Below, one piece after another: positions 8,982 through 17,235 of a stretch of 64,000 nt of DNA. The translations under genes and the position numbers were made by a program. The number at the start of each line of letters is the position of its first letter. Positions within the stretch are counted from its first letter, which is position 1. A model generated the notes under the pieces. It searched no databases and was not told where the DNA came from. It saw only the letters and a list, made by a program, of their open reading frames with translations. The stretch lies in the NCBI GenBank assembly GCA_022842065.1, contig JALHQH010000002.1, forward strand, positions 96,199 through 160,198, given 5' to 3'. The stretch is from Caldilineaceae bacterium (GTDB lineage Bacteria; Chloroflexota; Anaerolineae; Caldilineales; Caldilineaceae).

Positions 8982-9554
8982 TCACCTCCGCTGCTGTTTC
9001 GCCATCTCATACACCTGCTGAATAAACAGTACGCTGTAATGTGTTCCTAGTTGCCGACAGCGTTCTAATCGCTCGCGTAACTCCTCAGGCGAAAGTAATC
9101 CAGCCTGGACAGCCATGAGCAATGCCCCTGGAAAGCCAGATAGTTTGATCCCGCTTTGTTTGGCAACCGTCCGTGCGGCCAGTTCATCCAATAAGAGAAT
9201 GTCATTTTGATGTTCGGGACGTAATGCCAGTCGAATTGCTTGCGCTTCGCCCAGATGGTTGACAACAACAGGATCATTCGTGTTCGGTTGCCGTGAGATT
9301 TCTTCGGCAATTGTCAACGCTTGTTGTTCTTCTGTTGCTGACAATGCAACAATGACAAGGGGCGGCGTGGCAGCTTTGATCTCAGCTTCCCAGCCATGCC
9401 GGATTAATTCGCCTACGCAAACCGTAGAAATGTGGATCTCGGCGAAGATCTGGGCAAGGAGAGAGAAGCTACCAGATTGAAAAGCCGAGATGAGCGGCCC
9501 AGTATTGCAAACAGCATAGGTCACAGTTCGCGTTGCTTGTTGCTGCACCATCAT
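8982..9554 (-). CDS. PIN-domain protein of the DUF3368 type
   Basis: A 190-residue protein opening TYAVCNTGPLISAFQSG, where the family usually has an acidic residue or Asn before the TxPLI motif. Acidic positions of the PIN fold follow in HISTVCVGELIRHG, HLGEAQAIRLAL and ILLLDELAARTVAKQSGI. The end (GFPGALLMAVQAGLLSPEELRERLERCRQLGTHYS) is the usual DUF3368 tail. Members are putative metal-dependent ribonucleases, often linked to toxin-antitoxin pairs. It overlaps the next gene's ribosome binding site. Confidence 0.75.
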   Translation of the reverse strand: MMVQQQATRTVTYAVCNTGPLISAFQSGSFSLLAQIFAEIHISTVCVGELIRHGWEAEIKAATPPLVIVALSATEEQQALTIAEEISRQPNTNDPVVVNHLGEAQAIRLALRPEHQNDILLLDELAARTVAKQSGIKLSGFPGALLMAVQAGLLSPEELRERLERCRQLGTHYSVLFIQQVYEMAKQQRR

Positions 9555-9695
9555 GATTCCGTTTTCGGTATAATTAGCGCATAATCATCAGCCTTCCCAC
9601 ATGCGCCTTACTCAATTATAGCACCATCACGCTGATACTGCACATGGAACTTTCTGTGACATTGGCCTTCAGCAGCGAACAAAGTATTCGTTTCA

Positions 9696-10343
9696 TTATT
9701 TTTTGCTTTTTGTTTGCGCTCTGGGTGAAGCTGGCTGTTTTTCGGCAATCTCTAAGTTTGAAGGCTCAACATATTTTGAATCCTGTTGTCGATTATCCGC
9801 AACCCATTTTTCCTGTAGAAGCTGTTGAGCAGTAATTGTTTCAAAAATACCAAGATAAAACCAACGCCTACGCAGAATACTGCGATTCATCGCAACAAAT
9901 GAAAGAGCGATTGATACTCCAGCCAAAATAAGATTCCAAACGTAGAAAACAATTAAAAAAAAGTAAATTATGTAGATTATCGATAAGACAAGCAAACCAA
10001 AACTAATATTGCGCAACATTATGCTTGCAACATTGTGTTGTTCGATATCTGCTGATAATTCTATCGAGTTATTTTTCAATATCCGTAATAGGATTGCCCA
10101 ATCTGTATATTTGAAATTTAGATTCAACCATTGATATTGTCTTTGCAATTCTTCAAAGGCAGATTTTCTAGTCTCACTATTCCTGCCTCGAAATAACCTA
10201 ACCCATTTATACGCTATTGGGTCTAACAACAATCCTATGAGATAGCTGGCGCCCAATAGTAAGAGTAAGGATGTTGATGATATATCGTTTAACAGGCTAA
10301 GCGTAATATTGATAAATTTGAAGGAGACAAGTCCGAATGTCAC
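9696..10343 (-). CDS. Unknown membrane protein, AT-rich
   Basis: A 215-residue frame with two N-terminal hydrophobic stretches (about residues 8-45) and two more around 112-150. A basic amphipathic region (AYKWVRLFRGRNSETRKSAFEELQRQY) lies between the pairs, and the C-terminal tail is hydrophilic (PASPRAQTKSKK). Base composition is clearly more AT-rich than its neighbours, suggesting recent acquisition. The start is a GTG with an in-frame stop shortly upstream, so the N-terminus may be cropped. No family recognised. Confidence 0.5.
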   Translation of the reverse strand: MTFGLVSFKFINITLSLLNDISSTSLLLLLGASYLIGLLLDPIAYKWVRLFRGRNSETRKSAFEELQRQYQWLNLNFKYTDWAILLRILKNNSIELSADIEQHNVASIMLRNISFGLLVLSIIYIIYFFLIVFYVWNLILAGVSIALSFVAMNRSILRRRWFYLGIFETITAQQLLQEKWVADNRQQDSKYVEPSNLEIAEKQPASPRAQTKSKK

Positions 10344-10510
10344 AACAACAAGATAAAAAGCTCATGGTAATGTAAAGGCAAAAAAAATCGTATAGGCCAA
10401 TACGTATAGACATTGAATGTACACCTGTATCAAAGTTGCTTCACGAGTTAAAAATCAAGCAGGAAACAGCATCAGCTATCTTTATCCAACAAAGTAGCTT
10501 AGAGCAGCGA

Positions 10511-10542
10511 ACGATTAAACGATTAAACGATTAAACGATTAA
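10511..10542. repeat. Four tandem copies of acgattaa
   Basis: Four perfect 8-base units in the gene-free stretch 10344-10828, which otherwise holds only a small ccccgttt...gtgggg hairpin near 10578-10595. That hairpin lies downstream of the IS91-type transposase and might belong to its terminus. Confidence 0.8.
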
Positions 10543-10828
10543 GCTGAGCAGCGATACCCCAGAGCCAAGCACGTCCTACCCCGTTTGTTGTGGGGTGTCG
10601 TCTGCTCCAGCAAATGTTCAAACGAAAGCGGCTATGGAAAGTCCTGCCACTTTTGCCAATGGAACGAAATCAACAAGCTGGTTTTTCCAGGAAAGAACAC
10701 CAGTATATCGGATAACGAAACCGAAAACAAATCCTGAAAAATCAGGGAAAATGCAGTAAGAACAGGCAGAAATTGACCCCTTGATAGACTCATCCGTTCC
10801 CGCCAAGCGGGCGCAAACAGCCGTACGT

Positions 10829-11930
10829 TCACGATGCCTCCTGGCCGAAGACAGGCAGACCCAACCAGACGAGTAACCAAAGCTGGAAGAACCCCAGTGG
10901 CGCAAAGTCATGCCCCATCCGCATGGTGCCTGTGCCACAGAAGGGACAACGCATGGCATCGTCCAAACCCAGGGAAGCCAGCCACTCACCCATCTCCAGT
11001 TTTGGGGAACTGACCTGTGCAAAATCAACGGTTGCCCCAACCACCATGTGCACCGCCTGCAAGCGCAGCTTGCTACCAGCATACAAACCAAAGTGCCGAA
11101 CCCTCTTGTACTGGAAGGGCAAGACATGGCGCAGAAAACGGCGGATAAACTCGATAGCAGGCAAAGTCATGACGCGCTTTGCTCCCTTGCCGTCACTATC
11201 GCGTTCCTTATTGTTATGATACTCGAAGGTGACTTGCCCCTGTGCCACTTTGCGGATCCGTTGATTCGAAATGGCAGTACGGTACACATAGCGGCTGAAA
11301 TAACCCAATAGATTTTCAATGTTGGCCTCTTTGGGTGGTGCACCAATGAACACTTCCCAAGCTTTTGCCTGCATCGTTTGCACCATCTGCGCAACATCCA
11401 CTGCGGTGCACGCGCCAACGAAGCGCAACTCGCCTCGTTTTTCCAGCTGCTGCAACCCCTTGCAAAATGCGTCACGAAACGCCGCCGATAATTCCAAGAC
11501 GGGAAAAAGAAAGCCCAGAGACGCACTCCGCCAGGCATAGCCATCAGTTGTACTGACCAACGCCCCACCGGTCACCAGACAATGCAGATGAATATGGTGC
11601 TGCATGGTCTGGCCCCAGGTATGCAAGACGGCCGTTACGCCAACCTTGCCGCCGAGATAACGTTGGGCGAATTCCTTCAACACTTGATTGGCAGTGGCAA
11701 ACAATAAGTCATAAATCGGTTGGGGATTGATATAGGCCAGCTCGTTCACCAGATGATCGACCGTGAAGACCACTTGGAAATGGGGCACGGGCATCAGTCG
11801 TACAGCCTGATTGGCTAGCCACTGCGCCTTGGCAAAGGCACCACACTTGGGACAATGACGGTTGTTACACGAGTTGTACGCGATCTGGATGCCGCCACAG
11901 CTATCACAGCAACGGATGTGGCCACCCAGC
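10829..11930 (-). pseudogene. IS91-family (Y2/HUH) transposase, N-terminally truncated
   Basis: The frame reads from a zinc ribbon (CDSCGG...[13 protein letters not shown], encoded at about 11850-11915) through MPVPHFQVVFTVDHLVNELA. Next come the HUH endonuclease motif HHIHLHCLVTGG and the catalytic tyrosine region GYFSRYVYRTAISNQRIRK, then a family-typical C-terminus. IS91 transposases nick single-stranded DNA for rolling-circle movement. The first ~40-45 residues are missing: at about 11930 the frame runs into sequence antisense to an integrase gene. An internal ATG at 11794 would give a 321-residue protein without the zinc ribbon. Probably non-functional. Confidence 0.8.
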
Positions 11931-12523
11931 GCAATGGTACAGGCATGCGCCTCATGGAGTCTTTACGGTTGCGCGTAAAAGATATTGACTTTGGCCAGAG
12001 CATCATCATTGTGCGTGAAGGCAAGGGCGACAAAGATCGCGTCACCATGCTGCCCGAAAGCCTGATTCAGCCGTTGCAAGCGCAGCTAGCAGAAGCGCGC
12101 AAGATCCATCAGGCCGATTTAGCACAGAGCTATGGTACCGTTGAACTACCTTTTGCCTTAGCCAGGAAGTATATCAACGCCAACCGCGAATGGGGCTGGC
12201 AATACGTCTTCCCTGCCACCCAGGTCTCGCAGGACCCGCGGGGTACGGAAATTCGTCGTCATCATCTGCATGAAAGCAATGTTCAGAAAGCTGTCAAAAC
12301 GGCGGTGCGCAAAGCGAATATCCCCAAGCGCGCCACTTGCCATACCTTCCGCCATTCCTTTGCCACCCACCTGCTGGAGGACGGTTATGATATCCGAACG
12401 GTGCAAGAATTGCTTGGGCACAAAGATGTGAGCACAACGATGATTTACACCCACGTGATGCAGCGTGGCGGCCTTTCGGTGCTCAGCCCAGCGGATCGAC
12501 GCACGCCCAAGACTAACCGCTAA
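11931..12523 (+). pseudogene. Integron-type tyrosine recombinase, C-terminal part only
   Basis: From [20 protein letters not shown] onward the frame matches the catalytic domain of IntI-like recombinases. The box I arginine, the lysine in [13 protein letters not shown], the integron-specific insert around [43 protein letters not shown] and the catalytic tyrosine in MIYTHV are all visible. The N-terminal ~150-190 residues are gone, replaced by sequence antisense to the IS91 zinc ribbon. The fused reading frame begins at 11855. No attI or attC site was recognised nearby. Confidence 0.78.
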
Positions 12524-12530
12524 AGCCCAA

Positions 12531-12571
12531 TCAAAAAACGCCATTACAGCTTTCCCACTGTAACGGCGTTT
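12531..12571 (-). terminator. Hairpin with U-tract on the minus strand
   Basis: A 14-base stem with one G-T pair (aaacgccattacag / ctgtaacggcgttt). On the minus strand it is followed by tttttt, so it would end transcripts arriving from the lasso locus; on the plus strand it closes the integrase remnant. Confidence 0.75.
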
Positions 12572-12733
12572 ACCCGGCGACTGGTGGCTTTGACAGGACT
12601 TTCGGCTTGCGTAAGCTTGAATTCAAGCCTTTCGCTCGGGCAGCCCGGGTCAAGCGAAACGGTATAACATAACTTAGCATTTTTGCGCCACGCGGAAGTG
12701 CCATGAAACGATAGGCAATATAACAGCATAACC

Positions 12734-13220
12734 TTACGATACCCCAAACAAAGGTGCGATCTCAACCGTACTATCACCCTGATTCGTGCAAAATTGCAGG
12801 GAATAGAGAGGGGCATACAGGCCATTCTGCGCCATCAGTTCATCATGGGTACCCAGCTCGACAATCTACCCTGCGTCCAGGATAATGATGCGATGGGCAA
12901 TTTTGATCGTGCTGAGGCGGTGGGCGATGATCAGCGAGGTGCGCCCACCGCCTCAGTCGGTTGAGCGCATCTTGGACCAACTCTTCGGATTCGCTGTCCA
13001 GGGCGCTGGTTGCCTCATCGAGTAGCAGAGTTACTGAGCGCAGATCATAGCCATCAATCGTCACAGTGCCCTGGGTCGGGTCATGGAAGCGGGGAATCAG
13101 GTTAAAAAGGGTGCTTTTGCCTGCACCTCTTGGCCCGGCTAGGGCTACGATCTTGTCTGGGGCAACGGCCAATAAGAGCTGATTGATGATTGCCGCATTA
13201 GTTCTAGAGCATAACAGCAA
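12734..13220 (-). pseudogene. Decayed ABC transporter ATPase copy
   Basis: The segment AAIINQLLLAVAPDKIVALAGPRGAGKSTLFN with its Walker A closely resembles the intact exporter at 17232-19046. GYDLRSVT is then joined directly to LLLDEATSALD, so about 100 residues with the Q-loop and signature are deleted. A frameshift follows near 12945, and the resumed frame (AHRLSTIKIAHRIIILD...) has an in-frame TAG before THDELMAQNGLYAPLYSLQF. The membrane half is absent. It is a relic of a second lasso-type exporter or of a duplicated cluster end. Confidence 0.85.
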
Positions 13221-13226
13221 TCATTA

Positions 13227-13262
13227 CCGGCAAACAATTGAGCATGCTCAATTGTTTGCCGG
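13227..13262. repeat. Perfect 36-base palindrome
   Basis: Arms ccggcaaacaattgagca and its exact complement meet with no loop. It lies between the PqqD-like gene and the ABC relic, next to the second palindrome at 13267-13324. There is no T run. It may be a dispersed palindromic repeat or a recombination scar. Confidence 0.8.
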
Positions 13263-13266
13263 CACC

Positions 13267-13324
13267 AATAGAGTGCAATACGCCAACTGGATCTGGCGAT
13301 CCAGTTGGCGCATTGCGCTCTATT
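13267..13324. repeat. Near-perfect palindrome over the end of the PqqD-like gene
   Basis: Arms of 27 bases (starting aatagagtgcaatacgcc) differ at two positions and enclose a 4-base loop (tggc). The right arm covers the stop codon of the PqqD-like gene, so the hairpin forms right at the transcript's translation end and could act as a terminator or stabiliser, though no T run follows. Confidence 0.7.
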
Positions 13325-13592
13325 GAATATGCACTAATTTTCTTGCTAATAACTCACTGGTTAAATTAACCACATCGCGTTCAATCTCGTCAGGCGAAAC
13401 CTCATATTTATCTAACATTGCACGGCACGTCTCCGCCAGTGTTTTCCCTTCGCTTAAAAAGTGCCAAATCTGGGCACCAACTGGATTAAGGCCAAAATAT
13501 GTACCGCTCTCCAAATCTAGGATGACCATTTCCCCATCAATTTGATTTATCAGTACTTGTGGTGGAATTATAACTTTGTCATGTAAGTTCAT
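13320..13592 (-). CDS. PqqD-like RiPP recognition protein (lasso B1)
   Basis: A 90-residue protein with the PqqD/RRE fold pattern: a beta hairpin with GEMVILDLESGTYFGLNPVGAQIWHFL (about residues 20-46), then helices ending NLTSELLARKLVHIQ. RRE proteins bind the leader peptide of RiPP precursors. In lasso clusters B1 recognises the YxxPxLxxxGxxxxxT leader motif, which is present in the neighbouring precursor. It starts 4 bases after the stop of the kinase gene. The B2 peptidase that usually follows or is fused to B1 is absent. Confidence 0.88.
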   Translation of the reverse strand: MNLHDKVIIPPQVLINQIDGEMVILDLESGTYFGLNPVGAQIWHFLSEGKTLAETCRAMLDKYEVSPDEIERDVVNLTSELLARKLVHIQ

Positions 13593-13596
13593 CTTG

Positions 13597-14451
13597 TCAA
13601 CGCTCGTGGGTTATATGGTTTATAAGAGCCTGCCTGATCGCTGCAATTGTTGCAAAACAGCGTGGATAATCTAAGTGATAACAGGGTATTTGCTGGATCA
13701 AATCGGATAATGCAGCAAACTGATTGCTTAGTAACGTAGGTTCTTCGACATCTAGGATAAATGAATGTTTGACTAATTCAATAAAGGCGACAGCAGGGTT
13801 AATGCGTTGGCAAACAAATTGTTCAGCTTTTCCTGCACCCAGGAAGTAGATCTGTTGCAGTGGACGCGGTTGTGGGCAAAAAACAATCCCGTCCCCGGAT
13901 AAAAAGCGCGCTTTGGCGGTGAACTGTACCGGCGGCGCTTTGATAGCATTTTGGCTAATCAATGCCGCTTCGCTGTCCTGCCATAAGCGGATGGAGGGAT
14001 GGCTGGGTTGTACATAGTGGTGGCCGTCATGCGGTTCTACGATCAGGCCATCATCGGTGAGGAAACGAAAGCCATTGGTGGCAAAACTGGTGGCTAATGT
14101 CGATTTGCCGCGGCCTGAAGCCCCCATAAAGGCAACAGCGACCTCACCGATTTCAACGGCACTGGCATGGAAAACCAGCTTGCCTTGTTGGCCTAAAGCT
14201 AAGGGTAAAACCTGGTTGAGGTAAAGGTGTTGGATGGTGCTATCAGAGATTGCGGCTGATGGCCAACAAGCGATCGTTTGACCATCAACCGCAACCTCAA
14301 AATCGGCTAAATCGGTAAACCTTAATAAATAGCCGGAGGGGATTCGGTAAAATTGTAGCCAAAGTGTCCCATCAGGCAAGTGCCACTGGTGAAAGCTGGG
14401 TAATGGTTGCGAAGCTAAGGGACGAATCGGTTGTACAGCAAAATTCACCAT
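13597..14451 (-). CDS. HPr kinase-like protein of lasso locus
   Basis: A 284-residue protein with a P-loop GASGRGKST at residues 110-118, preceded by LVFHASAVEI and followed by FRFLTDDGLIVEP, the arrangement of the HprK C-terminal kinase domain. Such truncated HprK homologues occur in lasso-peptide clusters; in the paeninodin system the homologue phosphorylates the C-terminal serine of the precursor. It starts 25 bases after the precursor stop and ends 4 bases before B1, so the three are one transcription unit. Kinase activity and target are inferred. Confidence 0.85.
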   Translation of the reverse strand: MVNFAVQPIRPLASQPLPSFHQWHLPDGTLWLQFYRIPSGYLLRFTDLADFEVAVDGQTIACWPSAAISDSTIQHLYLNQVLPLALGQQGKLVFHASAVEIGEVAVAFMGASGRGKSTLATSFATNGFRFLTDDGLIVEPHDGHHYVQPSHPSIRLWQDSEAALISQNAIKAPPVQFTAKARFLSGDGIVFCPQPRPLQQIYFLGAGKAEQFVCQRINPAVAFIELVKHSFILDVEEPTLLSNQFAALSDLIQQIPCYHLDYPRCFATIAAIRQALINHITHER

Positions 14452-14476
14452 GATGGGGCATTCTAACCGTAATGGT

Positions 14477-14902
14477 TTAGTTTAACGTACGGTTGATCCC
14501 TAATAAGTGGTAATTCACCCGCTGATAGCCATCGGCGTACGTGGTAACGGCAGCCGGCAGCACAGCTGCAACTTCATCTGCCATGACCCCAAATTGTCGA
14601 CCATTGCCCCATTGCTCACGGAATTCAGACTTGTAATCGAACAGGTATAGGCCAATCCCTAAGTGATGTTGACCAACCCGGACAATGTTTTCTTTGACAC
14701 GGGGATCAGAAGGCACCAGAGATTGTTGTCCCAAACCATCAGTGCCTGACCCACCATTCCCCAACGTGAGCTCACTGACAGAACCGTACGTTATTAGCAC
14801 AGGTGTCGTATATGCGGCTTTGTGGGTTGGGATTGCCTCGAGTTGCTTAATGCTTGAAATTGCCTCGGATTGCTTAACTGTTGCGTGGATTGGATTTTGC
14901 AT
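14477..14902 (-). CDS. Lasso-peptide precursor fused to a Peptidase_S74-like domain
   Basis: A 141-residue protein. Residues 31-46 read YTTPVLITYGSVSELT, an exact fit to the lasso leader motif YxxPxLxxxGxxxxxT, with Thr46 at the -2 position. The predicted core starts at Gly48 (GNGGSGTD), placing Asp55 at core position 8 for an 8-residue macrolactam ring. From about residue 64 a domain like the endosialidase chaperone (Peptidase_S74) follows: SDPRVKENI, LGIGLYLFDYKSEFR, GRQFGVMADEVAAVLPAAV, DGYQRVNYHLLG. Ser65 and Lys70 have the five-residue spacing of the S74 self-cleavage dyad. Cleavage there would leave a 17-18-residue core. An aaggag site lies 8 bases before the ATG. Confidence 0.85.
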   Translation of the reverse strand: MQNPIHATVKQSEAISSIKQLEAIPTHKAAYTTPVLITYGSVSELTLGNGGSGTDGLGQQSLVPSDPRVKENIVRVGQHHLGIGLYLFDYKSEFREQWGNGRQFGVMADEVAAVLPAAVTTYADGYQRVNYHLLGINRTLN

Positions 14903-14975
14903 GCAAGATCTCCTTCATGAAGATAGATAACTGAAAATAACTGGTATCGTCAATCACAAAACTTTATGCAATTTT

Positions 14976-15168
14976 CTAGCGACCCGACAGTTTCAAAATT
15001 AGATAATTTTCAGAGAAAACCGCTATGAAATTGCTCAAAAGCAGTGCTTCTAATAGCAAGCCAGCGAGAAATACGGCTGAATTTGGGCCAATTTCTACGA
15101 CCAAAAGCAGTTCTTACTCGTTTGGTTCCTATGAATTTCTGGTTAAAAGCAAACTGTCGGGTCGCTAG
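14976..15168. mobile_element. 193-base MITE-like element with 8-base target duplication
   Basis: Perfect 18-base terminal inverted repeats (ctagcgacccgacagttt at 14976-14993, its complement at 15151-15168) are bracketed by a perfect 8-base direct repeat, gcaatttt, at 14968-14975 and 15169-15176. The interior has no transposase. It is a non-autonomous insertion sitting 73 bases upstream of the lasso precursor start, between it and the cyclase gene. The remaining spacer to 15360 shows no gene. Confidence 0.88.
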
Positions 15169-15360
15169 GCAATTTTTAGAGCTTGGGTTCTATGGAAATA
15201 GTAGAGGATGCTCACTTTATAGTAGGCTGCAAATGATATTTCAACTCATAAATTTTGTCAATTCTTAAGGTTAAAATGCTGTGATTCAAGAAATTATCGA
15301 TTGGGCAAATAGTTGCCAATATTCAATCAGTGCGAAGTATGCAGGCTGAATAAGGTCTAT

Positions 15361-17235
15361 TTAATCGGGCAAGATCAGATCACACAGATAAATCGACCAT
15401 AAAATCCATAGGGGCCAACCCCTTTGGGGATTCCTCTGGTAAATTTGGTAAAGTTGCGTCATACCCTGGCCATTTAACCAATCCTGCCGCCGTTGAGGTA
15501 GCGCTTGGGTTAACAGGAGTTGCATCTCATCTAGACGGGTACGAAGTGCGACAGAAAATTCAGCTTTATCTTTACGGGCTAAGACATTGGTAGGCATGAC
15601 ATCGTGTAGCGCTTGGCGATGGATCACTTTGCGCAAATCGCCGCGCAGACGTAACCGCGCCGGTGTGGCAAAGGCCAGTTGGACAATTTGGGGCGTATGT
15701 AATGGGTGGCGTAGCTCAAGGCCCAAACGGGCGGCATCGCGCTCGGCCCGTTCCATTACTTGGGCGTAAAAGGGTAGATACAGTTTGCTTAACAATTCCT
15801 GTTGATCGTGACAGCGCACCTTAAAAGCGGTTGACACAATCCGGCTGCCCAATCTTTCAGATTGCTTGGCGGTCAGCCAAAAGCGCGTACTAGGGCCAAG
15901 CAGGGCCGGTTTACGGAAGGTACGGGCAAAGCGGTGGTAGCCAGCTTGCAAAGCCGTAGGCAAATTGGGGAAGCACCCATAACGCAAAAACCAGCGCAAG
16001 GCCTGCTGCCGGCCAAATGCTATCGTATCGGCCTGTAAACAGCCATACAAAGCCCGCCAATGCCGCTGCACCAATTCTTCAGCATAATATAACCGCGAGC
16101 CATCGGCCCATTGGTCGCCCCCTTCGCCGGTTAAGAGGACACAACTGCCCTGTTGAACCGCGGTTTCGCGTAATGCTAAGCTCATAGAACCATTCGGGAA
16201 GCCGACAAATTCGTGGTAACGTTTTGCCTGTTCCGCATACCAAGCCAGCGGTGGCATCGTCGGTGCAATCTCATGGATCGGGGTTCCCCAATGTTGGCCA
16301 ATCGCACGAGCATATGCCAATTCATTCGCAGTGCTGTGATCGGTAAACGCCAAGGTATAACCGGCAATGGCGGGCGCGGGTAAGTGGGCTGTCCGGCGTA
16401 GTTGTTCGGCCACACCAAATACAGCCGAAGAATCAAGCCCACCACTGACTTCGATCGCGATTGGTTTATGCGAGCGTGACTGCCGCCGGATACTCTCAAA
16501 AACTAAGGTGCGGTAATGCTCAACATATTCTTGTTCGGTGGTATAAGGCAACATCGCTTCGATATCCGGTTGCCAATATTGCGCAAGGTTTACCCCATGT
16601 GCATTGGCTTCCAGGGTGTGGGCCGCCACCAGCCGCAAAATGCCGTGCCAAAGCGTCTCATCACGCGCATACCAGTCACCAGCGAGAAATTCGGCCAACA
16701 TGCCCTCATTCACGGTTTGCTTCACCCACGGCAACGCCAAAAGCGGGTGTAACTCCGAGGCAAAGGCCAACGTGTTGCCCTGCCAATGATAGTGAAAAGG
16801 TTTATTGCCTAACGGGTCACGCGCACAAAAAAGGGTTTGGCACTGGGAATCCCAAATGGCCAATGCAAAATCACCCTCAATGTGGGTTAGGCACTGTTTA
16901 CCCCAGATTTCATAGCTTCTTAACACCAACTCCGCATCCGCACGGCTGCGCAGCACAGCCCCCTTCGCTAACAATAGCCAGCGTAAGGTTTCCCAGTTAT
17001 CAACTCGGCCATCCATGACTAAAATTACACTTTGATCTTCATTGGCAAGAGGTTGGGTTTCGGTCAGCGCTTCCGGTGTGGTCCGTAACATGCAGTGGCC
17101 AAGGGCCACGGCACCGTCAACCCAATGGTTAATGCCATCTGGCCCACGGTAAGCGATTGCGGCAGCCATTTGCTCAATTTGGCCAGGTGCGACCGGTTTG
17201 CCGTCAAAATGGATAATGCCGACAATGCCGCTCAT
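15361..17235 (-). CDS. Asparagine synthetase-like lasso macrolactam synthetase (lasso C)
   Basis: A 624-residue AsnB homologue that would adenylate the ring-forming Asp side chain and join it to Gly1 of the core. The N-terminal glutaminase-like domain begins MSGIVGIIHFDG, with Ser in place of the catalytic Cys2, as expected for a cyclase that does not use glutamine. It continues with AYRGPDG and FALAIWD. The synthetase domain carries the pyrophosphate loop EVSGGLDSSAVFG near residues 262-272. Its start overlaps the stop of the exporter gene by four bases (ATGA), so the two are translationally coupled. Confidence 0.9.
   Translation of the reverse strand: MSGIVGIIHFDGKPVAPGQIEQMAAAIAYRGPDGINHWVDGAVALGHCMLRTTPEALTETQPLANEDQSVILVMDGRVDNWETLRWLLLAKGAVLRSRADAELVLRSYEIWGKQCLTHIEGDFALAIWDSQCQTLFCARDPLGNKPFHYHWQGNTLAFASELHPLLALPWVKQTVNEGMLAEFLAGDWYARDETLWHGILRLVAAHTLEANAHGVNLAQYWQPDIEAMLPYTTEQEYVEHYRTLVFESIRRQSRSHKPIAIEVSGGLDSSAVFGVAEQLRRTAHLPAPAIAGYTLAFTDHSTANELAYARAIGQHWGTPIHEIAPTMPPLAWYAEQAKRYHEFVGFPNGSMSLALRETAVQQGSCVLLTGEGGDQWADGSRLYYAEELVQRHWRALYGCLQADTIAFGRQQALRWFLRYGCFPNLPTALQAGYHRFARTFRKPALLGPSTRFWLTAKQSERLGSRIVSTAFKVRCHDQQELLSKLYLPFYAQVMERAERDAARLGLELRHPLHTPQIVQLAFATPARLRLRGDLRKVIHRQALHDVMPTNVLARKDKAEFSVALRTRLDEMQLLLTQALPQRRQDWLNGQGMTQLYQIYQRNPQRGWPLWILWSIYLCDLILPD

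Noticed and set aside
10618..11127. Cys/Trp-rich frame on the minus strand over the IS91 end
   Set aside because: It is an out-of-frame shadow of the transposase C-terminal region.
11855..11930. N-terminal extension of the integrase frame ([16 protein letters not shown]...)
   Set aside because: It is antisense to the IS91 zinc ribbon, so it is not native integrase sequence.
12572..12733. Possible attI/attC site near the integrase
   Set aside because: No recognisable core sites or paired R/L boxes could be identified by eye.
15169..15360. Hidden leader peptidase (B2) between precursor and cyclase
   Set aside because: Too short and without a transglutaminase-like Cys-His-Asp pattern in any frame.
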